The notes: generated by a model not told the origin, from the sequence alone. DNA of 64,000 nucleotides from Sphingobacterium sp. ML3W (GCF_029542085.1 NZ_CP107036.1:4898001-4962000), one strand, 5' to 3'. Positions 37,289 through 46,838 are shown, counted from the stretch's first letter. Translations and numbers: made by a program.

Positions 37289-38398
37289 ATGAAAAACGTT
37301 GGATGGATTATTTTAGGGATGCTATTGATTGTCTTAGTCAGTGGGTTGCTCTATTACTTTGTCCATCCAATGTTTGGCGGAAGCTTTAAAGGTACACGAT
37401 TGGAGCGGATGAAGCAATCGCCGAATTTCAGAAATGGTGTATTTCATAACCTAGAGGTGACACCGTCCTTGAAGAGTGATGTAAACGTCGTCTCTTTAAT
37501 GTGGGATTTTCTTTTCAATAAAAAACCGGGGCTGAAGCCATTAGGTGTATTACCAGCCCTAAAATGTGATCTAAAAAATCTGCCATCACAAGATCTTCTG
37601 ATATGGTTTGGCCACTCATCCTATCTACTGAAGATCGATGGTAAATTATTGCTTGTAGACCCTGTATTCAGTGAAAATGCTTCACCCGTTCCGGGGAGTA
37701 ACAAAGCGTTTAAAATCGCAGTGGATTATACAGTAGCAGACTTCCCCAAAATAGATTATCTATTTATTTCCCATGATCATTATGATCATCTTGATTATGA
37801 GACCATCATCAAACTGCGTGAGAAGGTAGGTCAGGTCATCTGTGGTTTGGGGGTAGGCGCGCATTTCGAATCCTGGGGTTATAAAACAGAACAAATTGTC
37901 GAAGGCGATTGGTATGATCAGGTAAATCTTGTGCCTGATTTTCAGGTAACTTTCACCCCTGCTAGACATTTTTCCGGACGCAGAATCACGAGAAACAATA
38001 CCCTTTGGACTTCCTTCGTGCTAAAGACTTCAAAGTATAATTTATTTTTAGGAGGTGATAGTGGTTATGGAAAACACTTTAAGACAATCGGTGAACGGTT
38101 TGGGCCATTTGACCTGGCTATTTTAGAAAATGGGCAGTATAATGATGCTTGGCATTATATTCACTCTTTGCCTGAAGAATGGGGACTTGAAACCAAAGAT
38201 CTGCAAGCTAAAGTCACTATGCCTGTCCACTCTTCAAAATTTGCTCTGGCCATGCACGGGTGGAAGGAGCCGATGGAGAAGTTCTATGAGACCGCTCAAA
38301 AGGAACACAGTAAACTTATTACCCCGAAGATAGGGGAACTGGTTTCTCTGAATAAGCTGGATACCATATATTCCCCTTGGTGGCGGGACGTCAATTAA
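37289..38398 (+). CDS. MBL-fold metallo-hydrolase (NAPE-PLD/UlaG-like)
   Basis: The 369-residue protein has one N-terminal transmembrane helix (about 4-24) and a metallo-beta-lactamase domain. The metal site is HDHYDH (His162, Asp163, His164, Asp166, His167), with WFGHSSYLLKIDGKLLLVDP before it and a later His in TPARHFSGR and Asp in LGGDSGYGKHF. This layout is that of N-acyl-phosphatidylethanolamine phospholipase D-like and UlaG-like enzymes, often membrane-anchored. The substrate is not known; a phospholipid or lipid-linked substrate is an inference. It starts 1 bp after dcd and is convergent with a glycosyltransferase gene 2 bp away. Confidence 0.87.
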   Translation: MKNVGWIILGMLLIVLVSGLLYYFVHPMFGGSFKGTRLERMKQSPNFRNGVFHNLEVTPSLKSDVNVVSLMWDFLFNKKPGLKPLGVLPALKCDLKNLPSQDLLIWFGHSSYLLKIDGKLLLVDPVFSENASPVPGSNKAFKIAVDYTVADFPKIDYLFISHDHYDHLDYETIIKLREKVGQVICGLGVGAHFESWGYKTEQIVEGDWYDQVNLVPDFQVTFTPARHFSGRRITRNNTLWTSFVLKTSKYNLFLGGDSGYGKHFKTIGERFGPFDLAILENGQYNDAWHYIHSLPEEWGLETKDLQAKVTMPVHSSKFALAMHGWKEPMEKFYETAQKEHSKLITPKIGELVSLNKLDTIYSPWWRDVN

Positions 38399-38400
38399 AT

Positions 38401-39639
38401 TTATTGCTTGTTCTTTTCAGCAATCCACAGCGACATATATTTTGTGCTCTGTACAGTATGATGCAGGAGTATCTGGCTTATAAAATTCTGTTGTCGATGT
38501 TTATCCAGCTGAACCTTGAGTAAAGATAGATTGGTCATAAAATCCGCTTGATATTTCCGTTTTTCATAACGCTCGTTGATAATGCGAATGCCATTGGTCT
38601 GTGCTGTTTTCCAGGCGATCTCATCGTTATAAAGCTCTACTGTTTTTTGACAGAATGTTTCAGGCTCATCTTCGATAAAGCCATTCCAGGCTAGGTTACC
38701 TCTCATCGCCTCGGCACCAATGGATGTTGTGATGGAGGGAGTCCCCGTTTGCATGGCATCGATAAATTTGCCTTTTACACCAGCGCCAAATTGTATCGGC
38801 GCAACCAATAGTCTGTAATTGGACATGGTGAGCTTTGCAGAATCAGCCCGTCCCTTGATATGAAAATTCTCCCTGGGATTATGCAGCTGAAGTACTTTTT
38901 GGGTAGGATAGGCCCCATAGATATGTAATTCTACTTTCGGAAGCATTTTCCGAAGAATTGGCCAAATCGTTGTCTTTAGATATTGCACGGTATGCCAGTT
39001 CGGCTCATGGATGAAATTACCAATAAATAGTAGGTCTTTTCGCTCTTCAAATGGTTTCCAGGCATTAATATCGGTAGCAGTAATCTCATTTTCAAGAAAA
39101 GGGAGATAATAGAGAATATCGGGTGAAATGCGGAATACTTCCGTTAGAATTTTCATTTCGGACTCCGAAATAATCAATGATAAATCGCATCGTAATATTG
39201 AAGCAATTTCTCTTTTTGCAGTGTCGGTAAATAATTCCTCGAAAGAAAAATCGTCCTTGTTTTTAATACAGGTTTGTCGTGCCTGTCTTAAGAAATGGAG
39301 ATCCTCGGTGTCAAGTATCCGAAGTGCATCCGGGCATTGTTGGGCCAACCGCCAACCATATTGTTCCTCCACCATAAAGCGGTCAAAGACAACAATATCA
39401 GGTTGCAGCTCTGCAATAAATCCGTCAAAACTGTCAGAGTTTAATACAATGGACTGTTCGTCAACACCTAGGGGCTTTAAGGCTGCGCTATAGGGCGACT
39501 TCGCCGCTGCGGAAGCAAATGTAATTTGATAAGAACGATCCAGGAATGTCTCGATCAGTTGCATCATCCGAAAGCCGGCAGCTGAGGATGTTGGCTCTGG
39601 CCATACCAGTCCGATAAACAAAACCCTTTTCTCTTTCAT
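38401..39639 (-). CDS. Glycosyltransferase, GT-B fold (family 4-like)
   Basis: The 412-residue protein begins with a Rossmann-type strand and loop (RVLFIGLVWPEPTSSAAGFR). In the C-terminal half it shows the donor-binding region of GT-B enzymes: LLFIGNFIHEPNWHTVQYL, VELHIYGAYPT and the acidic/glycine loop LVAPIQFGAGVKGKFIDAMQ, then TGTPSITTSIGAEAMRG. It probably transfers a sugar in surface-polysaccharide synthesis. No neighbouring polysaccharide cluster indicates the product. It is divergent from the MprF-like gene, with 121 bp between starts. Confidence 0.82.
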   Translation of the reverse strand: MKEKRVLFIGLVWPEPTSSAAGFRMMQLIETFLDRSYQITFASAAAKSPYSAALKPLGVDEQSIVLNSDSFDGFIAELQPDIVVFDRFMVEEQYGWRLAQQCPDALRILDTEDLHFLRQARQTCIKNKDDFSFEELFTDTAKREIASILRCDLSLIISESEMKILTEVFRISPDILYYLPFLENEITATDINAWKPFEERKDLLFIGNFIHEPNWHTVQYLKTTIWPILRKMLPKVELHIYGAYPTQKVLQLHNPRENFHIKGRADSAKLTMSNYRLLVAPIQFGAGVKGKFIDAMQTGTPSITTSIGAEAMRGNLAWNGFIEDEPETFCQKTVELYNDEIAWKTAQTNGIRIINERYEKRKYQADFMTNLSLLKVQLDKHRQQNFISQILLHHTVQSTKYMSLWIAEKNKQ

Positions 39640-39760
39640 GGGCGAAAATTACAGATTAATGTCAAAAGAATTGATGAAAACTTAACAATTTATCATTTTC
39701 AAACGATTAGCTTTATTTCGTGTTTATATACGGTATGGTTATTATACAATAAACGATAAT

Positions 39761-42355
39761 ATGGGCAAAACTATTGTTCAACGCATTCGACATTTTTCGC
39801 CAAAAACCTATTGGAAAGAACTAATAGCTGTTTTGGTCATTTTGTTAGCCTTTGTTTTTTTTAGAAATGAAAGAAAAGAGCTGGCTGCCATTATTCCCCA
39901 GTTAAAGGCGGCAGATCTGACTTGGGTTTCGGTCGGCATTGGTATAACCCTGCTCTATGTCCTATTGCAAGGTCTGATGTATGTACAGAGTTTCAAAGCC
40001 ATTGGTCTTTCGATCAATTTGAAAATTGCCATAGATCTATTCTTAAAAAGAAACCTGCTCAGTGTATTCCTCCCCGCAGGCGGTATTAGCTCACTCGCCT
40101 ATACCACCACGCAGTTGCGAAAGAGGAATCTAAATACGACACAGATTCATCAGGCTGGTGCGCTCTATGGTTATGTGGGACTGCTAACTGTCTTTCTGAT
40201 CGGTGTTCCCGTGATATTATATACCATTTGGGACAATAAAAATTTTGGGGATGCTTGGATTTCATTACTGATTTTGGGTGTGCTTTTGGCCGTTGTATTC
40301 TGGTTGGTATGGTCCTTTCGTACCCATAAAGGGATCTATCGGTGGGTGGAATTAAAATTTCCGGCAGTTGCCTCCAATATTGACGAGATATTTTCTGGAG
40401 AAGTGAAGATGAAATATCTCTTAGGGACAGTATTGGCTTCAATCGTCGTGGAGTGCTGTGGGATAGCCCATGCTTTTGTCAGTATGTATGCTTTGGGCTT
40501 GGATCACTCCTTTGAGGCGGCAGCTATAGCCTACACGGTTTCGGTAGTTTTGATGATTGTATCCCCTTTTTTGCGAGGATTGGGGGCGGTGGAACTAACC
40601 ATGTTATATATCTTCAAAGCATACGGTTACGGTCAAGCCGAAGGTTTGGGCATAACCATTCTTTATCGGGTATTCGAATTCTGGCTGCCGCTATTGTTAG
40701 GATTAATCGCTTTTGCTTGGCGCGGTAGGCAGCTTTTAGCGCGTGTAGGACCAGCCTTGCTGATCTTCTTTTTGGGTATGGTCAACATTGTTTCGGTACT
40801 GACGCCACCATTGGCAGATCGCATGAAGCTAGACCGGTTTTATTTACCTCTCGAAGCTATTCATGCATCAAAGTTTATGGTATTCGTTTTGGGAGTAGGT
40901 TTGTTGGTTACCTCGGCCTATTTGATCAAAGGCTTTCGCGTGGCATTTTGGATAGCTGTTGTGTTCAGTGCGCTTTCTTTATTTGGACATGTGTTTAAAG
41001 CATTGGACTATGAGGAAGCATCAGCAGCCCTGTTGACCCTTATCTTTTTGGGGATTAGTTATAAGCAGTATCGGATTAAAAGTAATATTCGCTGGGTAAG
41101 GATCGGATTTGTAACCTTTGCTGTCGGATTGATTGGGGTCTGTTTATTTGAAATATTAAGCTTTTACTTTATTGATAAACAGCATTTTGGTGTTGAGTTT
41201 ACTTGGCGGCAGTCCATTTACCATACCATAAGAAGTTTTTTGTTATTCGCTGATGATGATTTGATGCCACAGACCAATTTCGGGCAGGAATTCCTGCGGA
41301 TTACGCAAGTTTTGGGGATTTTTTGTTGGTTTCTACTCATCTACGCGCTCGCCCGCCCGCGTTTGATTACCGACGAGGATTCGAGTAAGTCTGAACTAGA
41401 ACGGGCGCAGCAGCTGTTGGACGAATTTGGGCAATCACCGATGGATTTTTTCAAATTGGGGAAGGACAAGTATCTTTTTTTCTCTGAGGTTTCAGAGGGT
41501 TTTACAGCTTATCGACTAGCAAATGAGTTTGCCATAGTATTGGACGAACCAGTCTGTGAACAAGGAGATAAAGAAGAACTGGTTGAAGAGTTTGACCGGT
41601 ATTGTTATGCAAATGGGTTAAAAGCGATTTACTATCGGGTTGATGAAAATAGTTTGGTTCATTTCTCGTCGCTTCGAAAACAGAAGATAACAATCGGTCA
41701 AGAGGCTGTTTTGGAATTAGCGGCATTTACACTGGAAGGGAAAGACCGTAAATCACTGCGTAATGGACTTAATGCAATTCAGAAAAAAGGGTTTACCACA
41801 GCGGTATTGAAAGCGCCGCAGCAACTAGAGACCTTGGAAGAGCTTAAGGCAATTTCTGATGAATGGCTGAGGGAATTTGATAAAAAAGAAATGGTCTTTT
41901 CCCAGGGAATGTTCAGCGCCGAAACCCTCGTTGAGCAGGATATTATTGTTCTTAAAAATGATGGTGACAAAATCGTGGCCTTCCTGAATATTATTCCTGA
42001 TTATGCCAAGGATGAATGTACTTATGATATGATCCGAAAGTCGCTGGAAGCACCGGGCGGTAGTATGGATGCACTAATAGTTGAGATGATCAGCTATGCA
42101 AAAGCTCAGAATTATAGCTATTTGAATATGGGAATGGTTCCCATGACTGGGTTGGAAACAACGGATAGTCCGGCAGAAAAGATTATGAAATTTGCTTCCA
42201 CCCGCTTGGGAAACTTCAAACATTATCATAGTCTGCGCGATTTTAAAGAGAAGTATGCGACCTTTTGGGAAAACAAATATCTTATCTTTGATAATGATTT
42301 TGATCTGATACAGCTCCCTGTTGCATTAGTTAAGGTGATGAAACCTAATGATTAA
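39761..42355 (+). CDS. mprF: MprF-like aminoacyl-phosphatidylglycerol synthase/flippase
   Basis: This is an 864-residue membrane enzyme. The N-terminal about 530 residues contain twelve or more hydrophobic helices (flippase region; RNLLSVFLPAGGISSLAYTT is typical). The C-terminal about 310 residues are a DUF2156 domain, the aminoacyl-tRNA-dependent transferase part (LRNGLNAIQKKGFTTAV, YSYLNMGMVPMTGLE, FKEKYATFWENKYLIFDND). MprF enzymes transfer lysine or alanine from tRNA to phosphatidylglycerol and flip the product, lowering envelope charge and giving resistance to cationic peptides. Both halves are intact. The aminoacyl specificity cannot be read. An AcvB/VirJ-like gene follows after 39 bp. 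Confidence 0.88.
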   Translation: MGKTIVQRIRHFSPKTYWKELIAVLVILLAFVFFRNERKELAAIIPQLKAADLTWVSVGIGITLLYVLLQGLMYVQSFKAIGLSINLKIAIDLFLKRNLLSVFLPAGGISSLAYTTTQLRKRNLNTTQIHQAGALYGYVGLLTVFLIGVPVILYTIWDNKNFGDAWISLLILGVLLAVVFWLVWSFRTHKGIYRWVELKFPAVASNIDEIFSGEVKMKYLLGTVLASIVVECCGIAHAFVSMYALGLDHSFEAAAIAYTVSVVLMIVSPFLRGLGAVELTMLYIFKAYGYGQAEGLGITILYRVFEFWLPLLLGLIAFAWRGRQLLARVGPALLIFFLGMVNIVSVLTPPLADRMKLDRFYLPLEAIHASKFMVFVLGVGLLVTSAYLIKGFRVAFWIAVVFSALSLFGHVFKALDYEEASAALLTLIFLGISYKQYRIKSNIRWVRIGFVTFAVGLIGVCLFEILSFYFIDKQHFGVEFTWRQSIYHTIRSFLLFADDDLMPQTNFGQEFLRITQVLGIFCWFLLIYALARPRLITDEDSSKSELERAQQLLDEFGQSPMDFFKLGKDKYLFFSEVSEGFTAYRLANEFAIVLDEPVCEQGDKEELVEEFDRYCYANGLKAIYYRVDENSLVHFSSLRKQKITIGQEAVLELAAFTLEGKDRKSLRNGLNAIQKKGFTTAVLKAPQQLETLEELKAISDEWLREFDKKEMVFSQGMFSAETLVEQDIIVLKNDGDKIVAFLNIIPDYAKDECTYDMIRKSLEAPGGSMDALIVEMISYAKAQNYSYLNMGMVPMTGLETTDSPAEKIMKFASTRLGNFKHYHSLRDFKEKYATFWENKYLIFDNDFDLIQLPVALVKVMKPND

Positions 42356-42394
42356 TATACTTTGGAGCCTTATTAAGCAAGCATTACTGATCCT

Positions 42395-43063
42395 ATGAAG
42401 AAGTTTACCGTTTTATTTATCATCGGTTGCATGGCATTTCATGCACTCGCCCAACAACGTTTGATCGAAATGAAATATTGGAATAATAAATCAGTATTAC
42501 CTCTGGTACTTTACTTGAGTGGAGATGGTGGATTCAATTCTTTTTCAAATAAGATATGTCAGCTGATTGCTGATGCGGGTTACGCTGTGGCTGCTATTGA
42601 CTCAAAGAGCTATTTTTGGAAGAAAAAGACCGCCAAGGATATCGCCGCGGATATCTCGAATACGCTCAAAAACCTTATTTTGGCAAGACAGAATCGGCAG
42701 CTTTTTATTGTGGGATATTCTTTTGGAGCAGATGCAGTACCTTTTATCATAAACCGTATTGATCCCTTGGTAAAGAAAAATGTGCGAAGCATCGTACTGT
42801 TGGAGCCCTCAGTATCCACAGATTTAGAGATTCATATCGCCGACATCTTAGGGCGGAGTAGTACCAAACGTAGCCTTGACGTTGTTGCCGAGATTAATCG
42901 GATAGAGGGGATTAAAACGAGCATTGTTTTGGGAGATGATGAGGCCGAATTTCCGGTAGAAAAGATTCGATTGAAAAACTTTAACAAGAAATATCTTTCA
43001 GGTGGACACCATTTTAGTGGCAATGCAGATAAAGTGGTTAAGACAACCCTGTCTCTTTTTTAG
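42395..43063 (+). CDS. AcvB/VirJ-like alpha/beta-hydrolase
   Basis: This 222-residue exported protein has a signal peptide (about 1-19, HALA/Q). It carries an alpha/beta-hydrolase fold with LPLVLYLSGDGGFNSFSNKI at the start, the nucleophile elbow GYSFGAD (Ser109) and a histidine near the C-terminus (SGGHHFSGN). This is the VirJ domain of Agrobacterium VirJ/AcvB. AcvB hydrolyses lysyl-phosphatidylglycerol in the periplasm and is encoded next to the synthase lpiA. The position here, just after an mprF-like gene, suggests the same paired role. The reaction itself is inferred. Confidence 0.82.
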   Translation: MKKFTVLFIIGCMAFHALAQQRLIEMKYWNNKSVLPLVLYLSGDGGFNSFSNKICQLIADAGYAVAAIDSKSYFWKKKTAKDIAADISNTLKNLILARQNRQLFIVGYSFGADAVPFIINRIDPLVKKNVRSIVLLEPSVSTDLEIHIADILGRSSTKRSLDVVAEINRIEGIKTSIVLGDDEAEFPVEKIRLKNFNKKYLSGGHHFSGNADKVVKTTLSLF

Positions 43064-43139
43064 TATTTCTTATCCTAGATCAAATAAATTGATAAAAAGA
43101 CCCACTATTTTTGAATTAGTTTTTAAATAGAGAAGACAC

Positions 43140-44180
43140 ATGGAATTAGGAATAGGAATGTTTGGTGACTCCAGGATAGATCCCACTACAGGTCAGATCC
43201 AGGCTGCACAGGATAGAATGAAAGAAATTATTGAAGAAATCAAACTGATGGATCAGGTTGGGTTGGATTTCTTTGGTATCGGCGAGCACCATCGGGAAGA
43301 TTATGCTGTCGCTGCGCCCGAAATTATACTGGCCGCGGCTTCCACAGTTACCCAAAACATCAAGTTGGGTAGTGCTGTTTCGGTATTGAGTTCGGCTGAT
43401 CCGGTCAAATTGTTTCAAGATTTTGCAGCGGTCGATCTGTTGTCCGACGGTCGGGCAGAGCTTATGGCAGGTAGGGGCTCGTTTATTGAGTCATTTCCGC
43501 TATTTGGATATGATTTGAAGGATTATGCGGATTTGTTTGAGGAGAAACTGGAACTACTACTACGGTTGAATAAACAGAATCCAGTGACTTGGCGCGGAAA
43601 TTTTAGAGCTCCTTTGATCAATCAGGAAATTTTTTCGCGACCAAAGAATGGATCTTTGCCAATCTGGGTTGCAGTAGGGGGGACCACTTCATCTGTTATC
43701 CGCGCCGGAAAATTGGGTTTACCTGTCATGTTTGCAATTATTGGGGGGATGTATGAAAGTTTCGACCATTTGTTTGAAATGTATCGCCAAGCTTATGAAG
43801 ATAATGGACACGATATGTCAAAATTTCAAGTTGGTGTTCACATGCATGCCTTTTTTGGTGATAACAGTGCGCAGATTGCGGATTATTATTATCCGATCTA
43901 CTCGGCACAGATGAATCGGATCGGAGCAAGTCGCGGATGGCCACCCTATCAAAAGACACAATATGACTTTGGCAGATCGTCTCGGGGGCATCTTATCGTT
44001 GGTGATGCAGAATATGCAGTTGATAAAATTTTGGAGATCCATGAGAAATTTGGATTGACCCGTTTCTCGGCACATATGGACGTTGGGGCACCCGGACATA
44101 AAGAAATGTTGCGGTCTATTGAGATCTATGGCGAAAAAATAGCACCTAAAATTAGGTCGGTACTTAATAAAGATAGCTAA
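43140..44180 (+). CDS. LLM-class flavin-dependent oxidoreductase
   Basis: The 346-residue protein belongs to the bacterial luciferase-like monooxygenase superfamily (TIM barrel, uses FMN or F420). It shows IKLMDQVGLDFFGIGEHHRE at the N-terminus, the SGR-like loop VDLLSDGRAELMAGRGSFIE, then LPIWVAVGGTTSSVIRAGKL and SSRGHLIVGDAEYAVDKI. The substrate is unknown. A TATTTTTG -7-like element at 43106-43113 suggests its own promoter, so it may not belong to the mprF unit 76 bp upstream. Confidence 0.88.
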   Translation: MELGIGMFGDSRIDPTTGQIQAAQDRMKEIIEEIKLMDQVGLDFFGIGEHHREDYAVAAPEIILAAASTVTQNIKLGSAVSVLSSADPVKLFQDFAAVDLLSDGRAELMAGRGSFIESFPLFGYDLKDYADLFEEKLELLLRLNKQNPVTWRGNFRAPLINQEIFSRPKNGSLPIWVAVGGTTSSVIRAGKLGLPVMFAIIGGMYESFDHLFEMYRQAYEDNGHDMSKFQVGVHMHAFFGDNSAQIADYYYPIYSAQMNRIGASRGWPPYQKTQYDFGRSSRGHLIVGDAEYAVDKILEIHEKFGLTRFSAHMDVGAPGHKEMLRSIEIYGEKIAPKIRSVLNKDS

Positions 44181-44252
44181 AAGGGCGTATTATCATTTTT
44201 TTTAAGCAGAGATATTACCTACCTTTGTCAGTAAATTATTTTAGATAGTAGA

Positions 44253-44834
44253 ATGCTTGGACTTAAGTTGTTGACAGATCCGCGATGGGCAAATATCGCT
44301 GAAGGAAATTTGGAGGAGATTCTGACAGATCATGCTTGGTGTGAACAGAAAGCCGCTTCAAATGCAATATCCTTGATCACAAACAACTCAGAGCATGAGG
44401 ATTTGGTTCATGAATTGACGGCTATAGCTATTGAAGAAATGGAGCATTTCAAAATGGTTATTGACATTATCAAAGAACGGGGCTACACATTGGGGCGTGA
44501 ACGGAAAGATGACTATGTCGGTCAACTGATGAAATTCTCCAAAAAAGATGGCAGCCGGAATATGGCTTTTATAGACAGACTACTATTTGCTGCGATGATT
44601 GAAGCGCGTAGTTGTGAGCGGTTTAGGGTTTTGTCACAAAATATTCAAGATAAAGATCTGGCGCAATTTTATTACGATCTGATGGTGTCCGAAGCAAACC
44701 ATTATACCACATTCCTGAATTTTGCAAGGAAATATTCCGTGGATGTCGACGTAGACAAACGTTGGAAAGAATGGTTGGATTTTGAGGGTAAACTGATCCA
44801 GTCTTACGGAAATAAAGAGGCCATACATGGCTAA
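44253..44834 (+). CDS. miaE: tRNA-(ms2io6A37) hydroxylase
   Basis: This 193-residue non-haem diiron enzyme hydroxylates the isopentenyl group of 2-methylthio-N6-isopentenyladenosine at tRNA position 37. The ferritin-like four-helix bundle shows the iron ligands in ILTDHAWCEQKAASNAISLI (Glu), AIEEMEHFKMVIDII (Glu, His), MIEARSCERFRVLS (Glu) and SEANHYTTFLNFA (Glu, His). The length matches MiaE. A TACCTTTG element lies at 44220-44227, 25 bp before the start. Confidence 0.9.
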   Translation: MLGLKLLTDPRWANIAEGNLEEILTDHAWCEQKAASNAISLITNNSEHEDLVHELTAIAIEEMEHFKMVIDIIKERGYTLGRERKDDYVGQLMKFSKKDGSRNMAFIDRLLFAAMIEARSCERFRVLSQNIQDKDLAQFYYDLMVSEANHYTTFLNFARKYSVDVDVDKRWKEWLDFEGKLIQSYGNKEAIHG

Positions 44835-44878
44835 AGGATAGCGAATCTACCTATTTTAAAACACATACATAACAGTTG

Positions 44879-44911
44879 TCCCGTTCTATTTTCTTTAGAA
44901 CGGGATTTTTT
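44879..44911 (+). terminator. Terminator after miaE
   Basis: A 10-bp stem (TCCCGTTCTA against TAGAACGGGA) with a 7-nt loop is followed by six T. The T run overlaps the region where the -33 element of the rlmN promoter should lie. Confidence 0.88.
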
Positions 44912-44935
44912 GTCACTTAATTATTCTTATCTTTG
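44906..44935 (+). promoter_or_regulatory. rlmN promoter, predicted leaderless start
   Basis: TATCTTTG at 44928-44935 matches the -7 consensus exactly. The T-rich end of the terminator lies 18-20 bp upstream in place of a clear TTTG. Only 4 nt separate the -7 element from the GTG start at 44940, so the mRNA should begin at or next to the start codon. Confidence 0.55.
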
Positions 44936-44939
44936 TACC

Positions 44940-46010
44940 GTGATTGAAAAAAGTAAAATAATAGATATCAGGAGTTTGTCTTTGAGTCAGATCAAAGATC
45001 AACTGACCGCGTTGGGTGAGCAAGGCTTTCGTGCAAAGCAGATTTACGAGTGGCTATGGGAAAAATCCTGTGTAGATTTTGATCAAATGAGTAATTTGAG
45101 CAAGCCCCTACGCGAAAAGCTGAAAGAAAATTTTACAATTAATGCTGTCAAAGTTAAGGAGTCGCAAATCAGTTCAGACAAAACGATAAAAAGCAGTTTT
45201 AGACTTTATGATGGCAATATCATAGAAGGTGTACTTATTCCTGCACCCGAACGTATGACAGCCTGTGTTAGCTCGCAGGTCGGTTGTAGTCTGACCTGTA
45301 AATTCTGTGCGACGGGTTATATGGATCGAAAACGTAATCTTAATGCGGATGAAATTTATGATCAAGTTGTACTAATCAGTAAACAAGCTGAAGAAAATTA
45401 CAATCAGCCGCTGACGAATATTGTCTATATGGGTATGGGCGAACCGCTGTTGAACTATGCCAATATGATGAAGTCCGTTGAACGTATCACAGCTGCAGAT
45501 GGTCTTAATATGGCTGCTAAACGAATCACTGTATCTACAGCCGGTATTGCGAAAATGATCAAAAAATTGGGTGATGATCAGGTGCGTTTTAACCTGGCTC
45601 TTTCGTTACATGCAGCCAATGATAAAAAACGGAATGAGATTATGCCGATCAATGAGCAGAATTCCTTAGCTGCATTGGCGGAAGCACTGAAATACTTTTA
45701 TGCGAAGACGAAGAGCCCAATAACATTTGAATACATTGTTTTCAATAATTTCAATGACGAATTGGAGGACGCAAAGGAACTTGCTAGATTCTGTAAGCAT
45801 GTGCCTTGTAAAGTAAATTTGATTGAGTACAACCCAATTGCTCTTGCCGACTTCCTGAATGCGGAAGCTGATAAGATCGATGTATTTGCCAACTACCTCA
45901 AAAGCCAAGGAATCATTACGAACGTAAGAAGAAGCCGAGGAAAAGATATTGATGCCGCTTGCGGACAATTGGCAATAAAAGACAAGGATAAGGAGACTTC
46001 AGAGGCATAG
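44940..46010 (+). CDS. rlmN: Dual-specificity RNA methyltransferase RlmN
   Basis: This 356-residue radical-SAM enzyme methylates C2 of A2503 in 23S rRNA and A37 in some tRNAs. The cluster motif is Cys116, Cys120, Cys123 (GCSLTCKFCATGY). The two mechanistic cysteines are Cys109 (TACVSSQ) and Cys341 (DAACGQL). IVYMGMGEPLLNYANMM is the SAM-binding region. GTG 44940 is chosen as the start because it gives the usual N-terminus and sits just after a consensus -7 element. The upstream in-frame TTG falls inside the promoter. Confidence 0.94.
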   Translation: MIEKSKIIDIRSLSLSQIKDQLTALGEQGFRAKQIYEWLWEKSCVDFDQMSNLSKPLREKLKENFTINAVKVKESQISSDKTIKSSFRLYDGNIIEGVLIPAPERMTACVSSQVGCSLTCKFCATGYMDRKRNLNADEIYDQVVLISKQAEENYNQPLTNIVYMGMGEPLLNYANMMKSVERITAADGLNMAAKRITVSTAGIAKMIKKLGDDQVRFNLALSLHAANDKKRNEIMPINEQNSLAALAEALKYFYAKTKSPITFEYIVFNNFNDELEDAKELARFCKHVPCKVNLIEYNPIALADFLNAEADKIDVFANYLKSQGIITNVRRSRGKDIDAACGQLAIKDKDKETSEA

Positions 46011-46052
46011 TTTACAAGTTTGTTGGTATCTTTAACTGAGGGAGTTACCTGT

Positions 46053-46754
46053 ATGCAATTTGATCTACGAAATATTCTGGGTGATTTTGCCGCCATATTC
46101 TTTCCCAAGGAATGTGCGTGTTGCGGTTGTGTGCTTAAATATCAGGAAAAATATATCTGTATTGCCTGTGATTTCCATTTGCCTTATACCAATTTTCATA
46201 CTTACTCGGATAACGATACTGCCAGGCAGCTTTGGGGGAAAGTCCCTATCGAAGAGGCTTGCTCTTTTATGCTCCTACAAAAAGGGAGCCGTGTGGAGCG
46301 TTTAATTTACCAGATTAAATACAATAATCAACCCTTTTTGGCTGAATATCTTGGTTATCAGTATGGCCTCAAACTGCTTGAATCGGAACGATATCGCGGT
46401 TTATCAGCGATTGTTCCAATTCCCTTACATGCGAGTAAACTCAGGAAAAGAGGATATAATCAATCAGCATATTTTGGGCAAGGCCTATCTCGGGCAATGA
46501 ATATTCCTTTACGGGATGATGTACTGAAACGTCAACGGGCGACAATGACACAAACAGGTAAAGACCGTCTATCACGTTATGAAAATGTAGAAGATATATT
46601 TGTCTGTAGACAGCTTTCACAACCGCTGGGAGAACATGTTTTACTTGTTGATGACGTTCTAACAACCGGTGCGACAATCGTTTCGGCTGCACTTACGCTA
46701 CAGGAATCGTTAGGATGTAAGGTGTCTGTCGCAACTTTGGCTCGTGCCCAATAG
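46053..46754 (+). CDS. ComF family protein (phosphoribosyltransferase-like)
   Basis: The 233-residue protein has an N-terminal zinc-ribbon-like cysteine set (Cys21, Cys23, Cys24, Cys26, Cys36, Cys39) and a C-terminal PRTase fold with the PRPP loop VLLVDDVLTTGATIV. RKRGYNQSAYFGQGLSRAMN and a TGKDRLSRYENV segment are typical of ComF. ComF proteins take part in DNA uptake for transformation, but many genomes without known competence also carry one. ATG 46053 is used. TATCTTTA at 46027-46034 may be its -7 element. Confidence 0.88.
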   Translation: MQFDLRNILGDFAAIFFPKECACCGCVLKYQEKYICIACDFHLPYTNFHTYSDNDTARQLWGKVPIEEACSFMLLQKGSRVERLIYQIKYNNQPFLAEYLGYQYGLKLLESERYRGLSAIVPIPLHASKLRKRGYNQSAYFGQGLSRAMNIPLRDDVLKRQRATMTQTGKDRLSRYENVEDIFVCRQLSQPLGEHVLLVDDVLTTGATIVSAALTLQESLGCKVSVATLARAQ

Positions 46755-46838
46755 TTGTATTGACAGCCCATGATGAAGCGATAGTTGATCCGAGCGGTAT
46801 GAAGTAATAAATAGTTCTGGGTACATGAAGAAGATCTT

